Shown here: piece by piece, positions 50,998-59,694 of the stretch
Position numbering within the stretch: the stretch's first letter is position 1
Layout: every line of letters begins with the position of its first letter
Source of the DNA: an uncultured Paracoccaceae bacterium
GTDB lineage: Bacteria > Pseudomonadota > Alphaproteobacteria > Rhodobacterales > Rhodobacteraceae
NCBI GenBank assembly: GCA_947503965.1
Contig: CANNFU010000001.1
Coordinates: forward strand, 620,001 to 684,000
DNA: 64,000 nt
Direction: 5' to 3'
Notes under the pieces: generated by a model
What the model saw: the letters and a program-made list of their open reading frames with translations, nothing else
What the model was told of the DNA's origin: nothing
Databases searched by the model: none
Made by a program: the position numbers and the translations under genes

Positions 50998-52530
50998 ATG
51001 ACAATCGCCGCAGACATTCCCGTTGCCGAAGGATCGCCGCTCCCGCGTCTTATCACGGTTGCCGCAGTGTCGATCGCGCTACTGTTCGGGTCATTTTTCC
51101 TCTACCAGATCGCCCAGCCGATTTACGGGGTGATCATGCTGGCACTGGCCACCGGCTTTGCGATCATCTTTGGGGCCAACCGGTTCTATGGCGCGCGGTT
51201 CATCTTTCCCGGTGTCGCGGCGGTGCTGATCTTCATCGCCTTCCCGGTGGTCTATACGATCTATATCGGTTTCACGAATTACAGCAGTTTCAACCTGCTG
51301 ACCTATGACCGCGCGGTCGAGGTGCTGACCTCGCGCGGCTCTGTCGATCCTGACACCGAACAGCCCTTTGCCGTGGCCCGCGATGGCGACCAATTCCGCA
51401 TATGGCTGCCGGATTCCGGGCTGCTGTCCGACCCCGTCAGCCTTGATGACGTGGCCGAAGCGACGCTGTCGCCTGCCAATCCGCCCGCCGACCTGCTGGA
51501 ACGGCGCGACGCAATCCAGCTGCGCAGCGGTCTGCAGGCGCTGACCCTGACCACACCGGATGGCACGATCATCCAGAACGCCAGCCTGCGCACCTTCGGC
51601 ACGTTCACGCCGGACTACGTGCGGACCGGCCCCAACACGCTGACGCGGTTCGACGGTGCCAAACTGGTTGCTGATCACGAAACGGGGTTCTTCGTCGATG
51701 AGGCCGGCCAAAACGTGCCCCCCGGCTGGCGTGTCGGCATCGGCTGGGACAATTTCGAACGCATCTTCACGTCCGAAGGCATCCGCGGCCCGATGGTCAG
51801 CATCTTCATCTGGACCTTCGTTTTCGCCATCGCCTCGGTCGTCCTGACCTTTGCCCTTGGGCTCACGCTGGCCGTCATCCTGCAATGGCCGCATCTGCGG
51901 TTCAAGGCGGTCTACCGGATCCTGCTGATCCTGCCTTACGCGGTCCCCGCCTTCATCTCGATCCTCGTCTTCAAGGGACTGTTCAATCAGAATTTCGGCG
52001 AAATCAACCTGATCCTTGAGGCCCTGTTCGGCGTCCGCCCCAACTGGTTCACCGATGGCAATCTGGCACGGGTCATGGTGCTGATCGTGAACACCTGGCT
52101 CGGCTATCCGTACATGATGCTGCTGGCCATGGGGTTCCTGCAGGCGGTGCCGGAGGATCACAAGAAAGCGGCAGCACTGGAAGGGGCCAGCGCGCTACGG
52201 GTCTTTTTCACCATCACCTTGCCGCAAATCATCCCACCTTTTCTTCCCCTGCTAATCGCGAGTTTCGCGTTCAATTTCAACAACATGGTCCTGATCTTCC
52301 TGCTTACCCGTGGCCTTCCAGACATCCCCGGCACGGTCATCCCGGCAGGCGAAACCGACATTCTTGCCAGCTTCACCTACCGCCTTGCCTTCGACAATGC
52401 AGGCCAGCAATTCGGCCTTGCGGGCGCGATCACATTGCTGATCTTCCTTGTGGTAGCCGCCATATCCTATGCCAATTTCGTCGCCATACGGCGCGCGGCG
52501 CAAAAACGATCAGGGAGGGTCAGCGCATGA
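50998..52530 (+). CDS. malF: Maltose-type ABC transporter permease, MalF
   Basis: A 510-residue permease, close to the length of E. coli MalF. Three N-terminal membrane helices (residues about 18-110) are followed by a periplasmic P2-like domain of about 150 residues, then the permease core with EAA loop EDHKKAAALEGASALRVFFTITLPQIIPPFLPLL. The FLLTRGLPDIPG segment is typical of MalF. The ATG at 50998 is used because the signal-like hydrophobic N-terminus begins after it; a longer frame from 50893 has a cysteine-rich, unlikely leader. Its stop overlaps malG (ATGA). Confidence 0.9.
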   Translation: MTIAADIPVAEGSPLPRLITVAAVSIALLFGSFFLYQIAQPIYGVIMLALATGFAIIFGANRFYGARFIFPGVAAVLIFIAFPVVYTIYIGFTNYSSFNLLTYDRAVEVLTSRGSVDPDTEQPFAVARDGDQFRIWLPDSGLLSDPVSLDDVAEATLSPANPPADLLERRDAIQLRSGLQALTLTTPDGTIIQNASLRTFGTFTPDYVRTGPNTLTRFDGAKLVADHETGFFVDEAGQNVPPGWRVGIGWDNFERIFTSEGIRGPMVSIFIWTFVFAIASVVLTFALGLTLAVILQWPHLRFKAVYRILLILPYAVPAFISILVFKGLFNQNFGEINLILEALFGVRPNWFTDGNLARVMVLIVNTWLGYPYMMLLAMGFLQAVPEDHKKAAALEGASALRVFFTITLPQIIPPFLPLLIASFAFNFNNMVLIFLLTRGLPDIPGTVIPAGETDILASFTYRLAFDNAGQQFGLAGAITLLIFLVVAAISYANFVAIRRAAQKRSGRVSA

Positions 52531-53417
52531 TCGTCGAACGCCCAAAGGACCTGCTGGTCAAGAAGATCCTCGCCCACGGCTTCATGCTGATCTTTCTGGC
52601 GCTGATCCTGTTCCCCTTCTTCATGGTGCTCTCGATCAGCTTTCGCGAAGGGAACTTTTCAGTCGGCTCCATCATCCCTGAAAACCCCACGCTGGAACAC
52701 TGGTATCTGGCCTTCGGCCTTGACTACACGCGGGCCGACGGCACCGTTGTCGAACCGCCCTATCCGGTGATGCTGTGGATGTGGAACTCCATCAAGATCG
52801 GGCTGATCGCAGGGCTTGGTGTGCTAGCCATCGCGACGATCTCGGCCTATGCGTTCAGCCGGATCAGGATCAAGGGCAAGGGCGCGATGCTGGATGGGCT
52901 GTTCCTGATCCAGATGTTCCCGACCACGCTGGCGCTGGTCGCGATCTACGCGATCTTCGATGCGCTGGGCGAGGTCAGCCCGATCCTCGGCCTCAATTCC
53001 CACACCGCACTTGTGCTGATATATCTGGCCGGGGTCACGTTACATATCTGGACGATCAAGGGCTATTTCGACAGCATCGACACCGCCCTCGACAAGGCCG
53101 CCGCGATTGACGGGGCCACCCCCTGGCAGACCTTTCGGTTCATCTTCCTGCCGCTCGCCGTGCCGATCATGAGCGTCGTTTTCGTGCTCGCCTTCATTGG
53201 GTTCATCAACGACTACCCGATCGCCTCCGTCCTGATCCGGTCTGAGGACAAGATGACCCTCGCCGTCGGCTCACGGCTTTATCTCAATGAGTTCCAGTAT
53301 CTCTGGGGCGATTTCGCCGCCGCCGCGATTCTGTCAGGCCTGCCGATCACGGTCGTCTTCCTGATCGCGCAACGCTACCTGGTCTCGGGACTTAGTGACG
53401 GTGCTGTGAAGGGATGA
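52527..53417 (+). CDS. malG: Maltose-type ABC transporter permease, MalG
   Basis: A 296-residue permease with six membrane helices. FMLIFLALILFPFFMVLSISFREGNFSVGSIIPENPTLEHWYLAFG is the MalG N-terminus, and the EAA loop is DSIDTALDKAAAIDGATPWQTFRFIFLPLAVPI. It ends in YLVSGLSDGAVKG, the classic MalG C-terminus that docks into MalK. Translationally coupled to malF. Followed by a perfect palindrome matching the one at the other end of the mal locus. Confidence 0.93.
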   Translation: MIVERPKDLLVKKILAHGFMLIFLALILFPFFMVLSISFREGNFSVGSIIPENPTLEHWYLAFGLDYTRADGTVVEPPYPVMLWMWNSIKIGLIAGLGVLAIATISAYAFSRIRIKGKGAMLDGLFLIQMFPTTLALVAIYAIFDALGEVSPILGLNSHTALVLIYLAGVTLHIWTIKGYFDSIDTALDKAAAIDGATPWQTFRFIFLPLAVPIMSVVFVLAFIGFINDYPIASVLIRSEDKMTLAVGSRLYLNEFQYLWGDFAAAAILSGLPITVVFLIAQRYLVSGLSDGAVKG

Positions 53418-53428
53418 CGGGGCCGCAC

Positions 53429-53454
53429 GTAAGATGGGTTTAAACCCATCTTAC
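53429..53454. repeat. Palindrome, copy 2 (between convergent malG and histidine kinase)
   Basis: A perfect 26-base palindrome with 13-base arms GTAAGATGGGTTT and its complement. The GATGGGTT...AACCCATC core is shared with the 45811-45832 copy. It lies between the malG stop and the convergent sensor-kinase stop and can serve as a bidirectional terminator. Confidence 0.75.
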
Positions 53455-53460
53455 CTGTCG

Positions 53461-54384
53461 TCAAAACGTGATCTCGAAGACCGCTCCAGCGCCATCGCGC
53501 AGCACGATCTCGGCCCCTTGCGCCTGCAACATCCGGCGCACAATCGGCAGGCCCATCCCGGTCCCGCCATCCTCGCGCCGGGTCGTAAAGAACGGATCGA
53601 ACACCCTATCCCTGTTCCCCTCCGATATCCCCGGCCCGTCATCGCTGACCCGCAGCCGGTCACTGTGCAGATCGAATGTCACCGCACTGGCCCCATGCGC
53701 GCGCGCATTCCCGATCAGATGGGTCGCCACCAGATCCATCACCTCTTGCGGCAGCGGCACGGTCCCATCACGCGGCAGAACCACGTCATGATCCGCCAAA
53801 ACCTCTGACAACACACATTCCCCCGGCGGCATCGGCTCTTGCGCCCGGGCAAGCGCGCGCTGACTGTTCAGCAACGCCTCCATCCGGCCCACGGCCTCGC
53901 CGATATTGCCCAGCATCGTGGCCCGGTCCGCATCCGGCAACCCGGGATCGTCCAGCAACTCAGCCGCGCCCCGGATCACGGTCAGCGGCGATTTCAACTC
54001 ATGCGTCACATGATCCGCATAAGACCGCAGCACCGCCTCGCGGCCTCGCAAGGTCGATGTCATGCCGATAACGGCCTGTCCCAGATCGGAAAACTCCGGC
54101 GTGCCGAAATGGGTCGGCACCTCTGCCTCGCCTTCGCTTTGGGCATAGGTGGTCAGCGCCCGCACCGGCTGCAAGACCAGCCGCCACAGCAGATAACCCA
54201 GCACCGCCGTCGCCACAAACGCCATCCACGCGATCATCCAGCTGGTCTCTGCCCAACCCAGAATGCCCCCGGCCAGCCGGAAATAGGCGATGCCGATGAT
54301 CGGCAGGAAAAACACCGCCGCCAGCGTCCCCCCCAGCACAAAGGCGAGCGGCGGGCGCCATTTGCGGATTACCCGGCGCGGCAT
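53461..54384 (-). CDS. Sensor histidine kinase
   Basis: A 307-residue membrane kinase. Two membrane helices (residues about 14-36 and 47-70) have almost no periplasmic loop between them, followed by a HAMP-like linker. The dimerisation helix has phospho-acceptor H128 (YADHVTHELKSPLTVIRGAAELL). The ATPase domain (residues about 195-307) has N box HLIGNARAHGA, G1 DDGPGISEG, F box FFTTRREDGGTGMGLPIV. It is the last gene of the DUF4153-regulator-kinase operon and overlaps the regulator by 16 bases. The tiny periplasmic loop suggests the signal is sensed in the membrane, perhaps through the DUF4153 partner. Confidence 0.9.
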   Translation of the reverse strand: MPRRVIRKWRPPLAFVLGGTLAAVFFLPIIGIAYFRLAGGILGWAETSWMIAWMAFVATAVLGYLLWRLVLQPVRALTTYAQSEGEAEVPTHFGTPEFSDLGQAVIGMTSTLRGREAVLRSYADHVTHELKSPLTVIRGAAELLDDPGLPDADRATMLGNIGEAVGRMEALLNSQRALARAQEPMPPGECVLSEVLADHDVVLPRDGTVPLPQEVMDLVATHLIGNARAHGASAVTFDLHSDRLRVSDDGPGISEGNRDRVFDPFFTTRREDGGTGMGLPIVRRMLQAQGAEIVLRDGAGAVFEITF

Positions 54385-55058
54385 GCACCCATCCGGATAC
54401 CAACGCCATGCACCGTTTCAATCGCATCCACACATCCGGCCTTGGCCAGTTTGCCCCGCAGATTGCGCAGATGGCTGTCCATGGTCCGGTCGCTGACATG
54501 CACATTGGTGCCATAGATCGCATCGACCAGTTGCGGGCGCGACATCACATTGTCGGGGCGGCGCATCAGATGCACGACCAGTTCCATCTCGCGCGATGTC
54601 AGGGTGACGGGCGCATCCTGCACGTGGCACAGGTGACGGTCCGGATCGATGCTCAGCACACCACGGCGCATCACCACATGGGCCGCCTGCGCAGGGGACG
54701 CGCGCTTCAGGATCGCACGCACCCGCGCCACCAGCTCGCGTGGCGAAAACGGCTTGGGCACATAATCATCCGCGCCCAGTTCCAGTCCGACCACCCGGTC
54801 AATCTCGTCCCCATGGGCGGTCAGGAATACCACCGGCACGTCAGAGGATTTGCGCAGCTCGCGACATACCGCCAGCCCGTCCATTTCCGGCATCCCGATA
54901 TCCAGAACGATCAGATCTGGGGTCAGGCTGCGCGCCATTTCCAGCGCCTGCTGGCCATCCGCCGCCTCGGCCACCGTGAACCCTGCCTGTCCCAACGCGA
55001 TCCGCACCACATCGCGGATCTGCCCATCATCATCGGCGACCAGTATCTGACCACTCAT
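54369..55058 (-). CDS. OmpR-family response regulator
   Basis: A 229-residue response regulator. The receiver domain has phospho-acceptor D53 (DLIVLDIGMPEMDG), the acidic pair VADDDG near residues 8-11 and the conserved Lys in DYVPKPFSPREL. The C-terminal winged helix (residues about 130-229) contains VTLTSREMELVVHLMRRPDNVMSRPQLVDAIYG and SDRTMDSHLRNLRGKL. It is encoded with its kinase, and the arrangement with a membrane protein recalls the CreB/CreC group. Its ATG overlaps the stop of the membrane protein gene (ATGA). Targets are unknown. Confidence 0.92.
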   Translation of the reverse strand: MSGQILVADDDGQIRDVVRIALGQAGFTVAEAADGQQALEMARSLTPDLIVLDIGMPEMDGLAVCRELRKSSDVPVVFLTAHGDEIDRVVGLELGADDYVPKPFSPRELVARVRAILKRASPAQAAHVVMRRGVLSIDPDRHLCHVQDAPVTLTSREMELVVHLMRRPDNVMSRPQLVDAIYGTNVHVSDRTMDSHLRNLRGKLAKAGCVDAIETVHGVGIRMGACRAG

Positions 55059-56479
55059 CCCTGCACCTCATTCATTGCCGCCAAACTACGGCGGAGCCTT
55101 GCATTCCGGAACCCCCATTCGCGCCAGTCATCCGGGGGGCTGACCTTGTACCCGCAGATCAACTGGCCATCCGCCACAACCGCCGGTGCCGCGCCTTCGC
55201 TGAGGTCACACAGATAGTAGGGATCCGCCTTACCCGCAGCCAGGTTATGCCGGGCGATGAAACCATCCACATTGACCAGCGACACACCATAAAGCGCGAT
55301 CAGCCCCAGCCCGGCCGCACGCAACATGAACCAGCCCACCGTCTGACGACCCACCATCTGCATGATCATCAACACCAGCCCCAGCGCCACCAGAACCATC
55401 CAGATGAACGCCGCAAAGCGCAGCCGGGTCAGCCCATAGGCATCTACATACAAATCCAGCCGCAGGATCGAGGAGATCACCAGCAAAACGGTCTGCGCGA
55501 CCCAAAGATAGAGCAATGCACGCAACACCGGCCGGGCCTCCAGAAACCGTTGTGTCAACAGGGCGAACAGCCCTGCCAGTAACGCGGTCGCCAAGAGCGG
55601 ATAGGCCCCGCGATGGGCATAATCCGCATATGTCATACCGTCAGGCAGGCCGACACCTCCCCAAAGGTAGCCGACATCCAGCGTCGTCTGGACCGCAAAG
55701 ATCATGTTGAATAGTACCAGCGCGCGCAGCACCGACCGGTCGTTCAGCAGCCCACTGCGCCACACACGGGTCCTGCTGACAGGGGCACGGCCAAGCATGT
55801 CAGCCAATTTGGCAAGACGCAGGAACGGCCAGACCATGCACAATACGACAGCCCAAAACGCCAAACGGCCAAAACTCACCGAAACACCCGGATCAAACGC
55901 GCCAAACCGCTGCAGCCCGACATCGACCACCGGGTTTGCCGCAGCCATCAGCACGACAAACACCGCACCGATCCCAAGCGGGATCAGCCAATCGCACAAA
56001 CTCGCCTTGATCGTCCCAGTCGACGGGGCGGACACACGCAAGCCCGTGACATCGCGCATGTTCTGCAACACACCAGCACCCGGCAACCGCAGCATGGCGC
56101 GCAGGATCACGGGCACATCCCAGCGGCCGAGCGCCATGATTGCGGCAAATGCCAGCAGGCCCGACAGGGCAAAGAGGATCGAAAGCGCCTGAACCAGATC
56201 CACCGCCGGGATCAGCGAAATCAGCAAGGTGGCCCAAGCGGCCACGCTGCGGCGCACACTGACCTTGTCCCAAAGAATAATCTGTGCCGCCGCGCCGACA
56301 GCCATAATCCAAACGATCAGACCCAGACCGGCCGACACATTCCAAATTAGCGCATCGGCCAGCGCAACTGCCGTCAGCAATAACACTCCGGGCAACCACC
56401 TGACCGGGTTCGCCGCGCCCTCATCCAGCCACCACGCATCCTTTGCCAACCGCTCTGGCACGCCTCTCACAACCATCAT
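55055..56479 (-). CDS. DUF4153/DUF4173-type multispan membrane protein
   Basis: A 474-residue protein with about twelve hydrophobic helices between residues 25 and 410, ending in a soluble tail with two cysteines (YYLCDLSEGAAPAV, GQLICGYKV). LNDRSVLRALVLFNMIFAVQTTLDVGYLWGGVGLPDGMTYADYAHRGAYPLLATALLAGLFAL is the recognisable core of the DUF4153/4173 family, whose role is unknown. GAGAGGGA precedes the ATG pair at 56479. It is translationally coupled to the response regulator, so it is either the regulated output or a sensing partner of the two-component system. Confidence 0.8.
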   Translation of the reverse strand: MMVVRGVPERLAKDAWWLDEGAANPVRWLPGVLLLTAVALADALIWNVSAGLGLIVWIMAVGAAAQIILWDKVSVRRSVAAWATLLISLIPAVDLVQALSILFALSGLLAFAAIMALGRWDVPVILRAMLRLPGAGVLQNMRDVTGLRVSAPSTGTIKASLCDWLIPLGIGAVFVVLMAAANPVVDVGLQRFGAFDPGVSVSFGRLAFWAVVLCMVWPFLRLAKLADMLGRAPVSRTRVWRSGLLNDRSVLRALVLFNMIFAVQTTLDVGYLWGGVGLPDGMTYADYAHRGAYPLLATALLAGLFALLTQRFLEARPVLRALLYLWVAQTVLLVISSILRLDLYVDAYGLTRLRFAAFIWMVLVALGLVLMIMQMVGRQTVGWFMLRAAGLGLIALYGVSLVNVDGFIARHNLAAGKADPYYLCDLSEGAAPAVVADGQLICGYKVSPPDDWREWGFRNARLRRSLAAMNEVQG

Positions 56480-56578
56480 TGTCCCTCTCACGTCTTTTGA
56501 GAGCCATGGCTAGGACAGCAGCGTGCAGACCGGCATGCACAAATGTGCAATTCTTGCGCAGATGGTCCAAAACAGGGC

Positions 56579-56608
56579 TTGCAAATCCAATAGCATCATC
56601 CTTATATA
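56579..56608 (+). promoter_or_regulatory. Predicted promoter of the arsR-type gene (possibly leaderless mRNA)
   Basis: TTGCAA (56579-56584), an 18-base spacer and TATATA (56603-56608) fit a housekeeping promoter. The expected transcription start falls within a few bases of the ATG at 56613, and no ribosome site is present. Confidence 0.5.
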
Positions 56609-56612
56609 AGAG

Positions 56613-56915
56613 ATGCCTTATGAGAATCAATTTGCCGCACTTTCTCACTCTTTGCGGCAAGAAATCCTGACCAGACTGCAATCCGCGCCGGCAACCGTTG
56701 GCGAATTGACAGGTATACTGGACGCCTCGCAACCCGTCGTTTCACAGCACCTCAAGGTACTGAAAGAGGCGGGATTGATCAGCGCTACACCCGCAGGATC
56801 AAAGCGGATCTACCAAATCGAAGATGCTCAGCTCCGGGACTTGCGCGCATTTCTCCAGGCCCGTTGGCATGGGGCGCTACAATCACTTGATGACAAAGAC
56901 GAAAACCATGATTGA
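56613..56915 (+). CDS. ArsR-family helix-turn-helix regulator
   Basis: A 100-residue winged-helix repressor. AALSHSLRQEILTRLQSAPATVGELTGILDASQPVVSQHLKVLKEAGLISATPAGSKRIYQI covers the whole ArsR DNA-binding domain. No metal-binding cysteines of the ELCVCDL type are present, so it is of the non-metal subgroup often paired with SRPBCC (AHSA1-type) genes. That is exactly the neighbour here, overlapping by eight bases. It probably represses its own operon of the SRPBCC and glutathione transferase genes. Confidence 0.88.
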   Translation: MPYENQFAALSHSLRQEILTRLQSAPATVGELTGILDASQPVVSQHLKVLKEAGLISATPAGSKRIYQIEDAQLRDLRAFLQARWHGALQSLDDKDENHD

Positions 56916-57363
56916 GCCAATCGAAGTTGTAACAGTCGTAAATACCAGCGTAGAGGATGCCTTTCAGGCCTTTGTTACGAACATCAACGACTGGTGGCCG
57001 ATGGACCCCTTCTCTCTGTCAAAGGGGACGCTCACGCTGGAACCCAAACTGTCAGGCAAGATAATTGAAACGTCGGAAGAGGGCGCCACTTTCGTCTGGG
57101 GTCATGTCACGCGCTGGGATGCGCCCCACCGACTGGACATTGCCTGGTATGTCGGCGCGATAGAGGAAACAGCCACGCAGGTCTCCGTAGAGTTTGCAAC
57201 CACAGATGATGGCCGTACTGGCGTCACCCTGATCCAAACCGGTTGGGAGGCGTTGGGCGATCTGGCGAATGATATACGCAACCGCAACAACGCCGGTTGG
57301 ACCACCATTCTAGGGACCCACTACGCAAATTATGTCACCGCGCATTGTCCTCAGATCGTCTAA
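56908..57363 (+). CDS. SRPBCC (AHSA1-like) domain protein
   Basis: A 151-residue START-like/AHSA1 domain protein. VVTVVNTSVEDAFQAFVTNINDWWPMDPF and GKIIETSEEGATFVWGHVTRWDAPHRLDIAWYV form the hydrophobic-cavity beta-sheet, with a long C-terminal helix (NNAGWTTILGTHYANYV). Such proteins bind small hydrophobic ligands and are commonly encoded next to an ArsR regulator. The start could be 56908 or 56890; both overlap the regulator gene. Ligand unknown. Confidence 0.78.
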   Translation: MIEPIEVVTVVNTSVEDAFQAFVTNINDWWPMDPFSLSKGTLTLEPKLSGKIIETSEEGATFVWGHVTRWDAPHRLDIAWYVGAIEETATQVSVEFATTDDGRTGVTLIQTGWEALGDLANDIRNRNNAGWTTILGTHYANYVTAHCPQIV

Positions 57364-57374
57364 AGGAGATACCC

Positions 57375-58001
57375 ATGCCTGAACTCGTCATCCTGGGCCT
57401 GCCGCCTAGTTCTTGCGTCCGCACGGCGCTGCTTGTCTGCGAAAACAAGGGCGTGGATCATCGTCTGCAGCCGGTCGATTTCCGCAGCCCGGAATACCGG
57501 CAACAGCATCCATTCAGCCGGATGCCCGCGCTGGAACATGGTAATGTCAAGTTATTCGAAGCACTGGCAATCGCGACCTATATCGACGAAGCGCTGGACG
57601 GACCGCCATTGCAACCCGAAAGCCCCGCCATCCGCGCCGAGATGCTACAGTGGATCAGCGCCACCAATGATTACCTCTATGATAGCATCGTTCGGCGCTG
57701 CGTCTCTGAACGCTTCGTCAAACCGATGCGCGGGCTGGACCCGGATGAAGAACTAATCGCCAACGCACTTCCGACAATCACGATGCATCTTGACGTGCTT
57801 GATGACGCGCTGGCGGATCGCACCTTTTTCTGCGGTGACAGACTGACGCTCGCCGACCTTTTCGTCGGGCCGATCATCAGCTACTTTGCGGCCACTCCCG
57901 AAGGAAAATCCACAATGCCGGACAGGTCAAACCTGAGCGGCTGGCTCAACGCAATGGCTGACACCACCGGCTACACGCGGATCAACAAAATTGGTCGCTA
58001 G
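57375..58001 (+). CDS. Glutathione S-transferase
   Basis: A 208-residue GST. The thioredoxin-fold N-terminus has LVILGLPPSSCVRTALLVCENKGVDH, with Ser/Cys near residues 11-13 as candidate glutathione-activating residues. FSRMPALEHGNVKLFEALAIATYIDEAL contains the cis-Pro and the glutathione-binding E-A/S motif. The C-terminal helical domain includes DRLTLADLFVGPIISYF, the N-capping box Asp. It conjugates glutathione to electrophiles. AAGGAGA lies seven bases before the ATG. Third gene of the ArsR-controlled operon. Confidence 0.88.
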   Translation: MPELVILGLPPSSCVRTALLVCENKGVDHRLQPVDFRSPEYRQQHPFSRMPALEHGNVKLFEALAIATYIDEALDGPPLQPESPAIRAEMLQWISATNDYLYDSIVRRCVSERFVKPMRGLDPDEELIANALPTITMHLDVLDDALADRTFFCGDRLTLADLFVGPIISYFAATPEGKSTMPDRSNLSGWLNAMADTTGYTRINKIGR

Positions 58002-58005
58002 CTGA

Positions 58006-58686
58006 TCAGGCTTCCGCAGCCGCGCGGATCGCCCGGATGTTCGCCCCATAAGGCTCGGGATCACTGACCGACCCGCCCCGGAACACGGCAGAACCGGCGA
58101 CCAACACGTCGGCGCCTGCGGCGGCTACCAATGGTGCGGTTGTCGGATCAACACCGCCGTCAATCTCGATATGTATGGGCCGGTCGCCAATCATGGCGCG
58201 CAATTCGCGAACCTTGGCGGTCATGTCGATGAATTTCTGCCCCCCGAACCCGGGGTTCACGGTCATCACACAGACCAGATCAACCATATCCAGCAGCTCG
58301 GCCACGGCAGAGGCCGGGGTGCCCGGGTTCAGCGCGACGCCCGCCTTGGCACCGGCCCCACGAATGGCCTGCATTGTGCGGTGGATATGCGGACCAGCCT
58401 CCACATGGGCGGTGATGATATCGGCACCGGCCTTGGCAAACGCCTCAATATAAGGATCGACCGGGGCGATCATCAAATGCACATCCATGACCGTCTTGAT
58501 ATGCGGGCGGATGGCGGCACAGGTCGCGGGACCAAAGGTGATATTGGGCGCGAAATGGCCGTCCATCACATCCACATGGACCCAATCGGCACCTTGCGCC
58601 TCGATTGCCTCGCACTCGGCCCCGAAATTGGCGAAATCGGCGGACAGGATGGACGGGGCGATCTTGATCGAACGGTCAAAGGACAT
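58006..58686 (-). CDS. rpe: Ribulose-phosphate 3-epimerase
   Basis: A 226-residue TIM-barrel enzyme interconverting ribulose 5-phosphate and xylulose 5-phosphate. IAPSILSADFANFGAECEAIEAQGADWVHVDVMDGHFAPNITFGP supplies the active-site Ser, His and Asp, with VDVHLMI-type strand DVHLMIAPVDPYIEAFAKAGAD. VMTVNPGFGGQKFI and IEIDGGVDP complete the metal and phosphate sites. The start MSFDRS at 58686 has AAGGGAAA upstream. It is convergent with the glutathione transferase gene and divergent from the AraC gene. Confidence 0.95.
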   Translation of the reverse strand: MSFDRSIKIAPSILSADFANFGAECEAIEAQGADWVHVDVMDGHFAPNITFGPATCAAIRPHIKTVMDVHLMIAPVDPYIEAFAKAGADIITAHVEAGPHIHRTMQAIRGAGAKAGVALNPGTPASAVAELLDMVDLVCVMTVNPGFGGQKFIDMTAKVRELRAMIGDRPIHIEIDGGVDPTTAPLVAAAGADVLVAGSAVFRGGSVSDPEPYGANIRAIRAAAEA

Positions 58687-58825
58687 GGGGTTTCCCTTCA
58701 ATTGTGGCGCGTCCGGGCCATAGCGCGCATCGCTACTATTGTCACCCGGCGATTGGTCGCTGCACCACCGATACCAGTATTTCTATGCAAATTTGACATT
58801 TTGATGCTGAAAGCCGCACTATCAT

Positions 58826-59674
58826 ATGCTAATTAAAGACATGGTACACACACTCCGCCACCGCGACATCCTGCAGAACGATGCACAGATTCGCCTGACA
58901 CGGGCCACGCTGACCACGGCGCGGCCAAAATCGCTGCATGACCATGACTTTTACGAACTGTTCTGGGTGCAGAATGGCACGGTCCGGCATCATCTGCCAG
59001 ACGGGGGCGACACATTGCGCGAAGGCGACGTGATCTTTCTGCAGCCGGGCCAGCCGCACGCCGTGCAGGGGCGCGGGGAACACGCGCTTGTCGTGTCGCT
59101 CTGCATTCACCCGACCACCATCAAGGCATTGGCCAAACGGCATCCAGGCATCAAGGGGCATTTGTTCTGGTCACCCGGCGGCCCGGTCCAGACCCGGCGC
59201 GACATCCGGCAGCTTGCCGCACTCAACCATGCCGCCGTGCAACTGGAACGCAGCGCCTGCGACACCCTCGCGGCAGAGGCATTCTTGCTGCCGCTCTGTG
59301 CCGATCTGACCGCCGACACCTATCCGGATGACGCGCCCGCATGGCTGACAGCAGCCTGCACGGCGGCCAAGGACCCGGCCGTCTTTCGTGACGGCTCCGC
59401 CGGTCTTGTAGCTCTGACGGGCAAGGCGCATCCCCATGTCAGCCGGACCATGCGCAAATTCATGGGCGTGACCCCGTCCGACTATATCAACCGGCTGCGC
59501 ATGGCCCACGCCGCCCGCGCGCTGACCACCGACGGGGATCCCGTCGCGCAGATCGCGGCCGATTGCGGCATCCCCAACATGTCGCATTTCCACAAACTTT
59601 TCCGTACGGCCCATGGCCTGACACCCCTGCAATACCGGCAGAAATATCAACGTCACGTCGTGCAACCGACATAG
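58826..59674 (+). CDS. AraC-family transcriptional regulator
   Basis: A 282-residue regulator. Residues about 30-90 form a cupin-like ligand domain (SLHDHDFYELFWVQNGTVRHHLPDGGDTLREGDVIFLQPGQPHAV). Residues about 190-280 hold the two helix-turn-helix motifs (ALTGKAHPHVSRTMRKFMGVTPSDYINRLRMAHAARAL and QIAADCGIPNMSHFHKLFRTAHGLTPLQYRQ). The cupin type usually senses a sugar or sugar derivative. It lies just upstream of deoC on the same strand, so it is a good candidate activator of deoC and the aldehyde dehydrogenase. A second in-frame ATG lies at 58841; neither has a strong ribosome site. Confidence 0.88.
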   Translation: MLIKDMVHTLRHRDILQNDAQIRLTRATLTTARPKSLHDHDFYELFWVQNGTVRHHLPDGGDTLREGDVIFLQPGQPHAVQGRGEHALVVSLCIHPTTIKALAKRHPGIKGHLFWSPGGPVQTRRDIRQLAALNHAAVQLERSACDTLAAEAFLLPLCADLTADTYPDDAPAWLTAACTAAKDPAVFRDGSAGLVALTGKAHPHVSRTMRKFMGVTPSDYINRLRMAHAARALTTDGDPVAQIAADCGIPNMSHFHKLFRTAHGLTPLQYRQKYQRHVVQPT

Positions 59675-59676
59675 TA

Positions 59677-59694
59677 TTTGACCAAACGGTCAAA
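59677..59694. promoter_or_regulatory. Inverted repeat upstream of deoC (candidate operator)
   Basis: TTTGACC-AAAC-GGTCAAA has perfect 7-base arms around four bases, starting two bases after the AraC stop and 56 bases before the deoC start. The dyad form suits a dimeric HTH repressor rather than an AraC protein, whose sites are usually direct repeats. Confidence 0.55.

Noticed and set aside
45811-53454. The two matching palindromes as ends of a transposon
   Set aside because: No transposase or integrase gene lies between them and there are no target-site duplications visible; they also sit where terminators are expected.
58790-58825. TTGACA followed by TATCAT upstream of the AraC gene as a promoter
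   Set aside because: The spacer is about 21 bases, too long for a standard housekeeping promoter.
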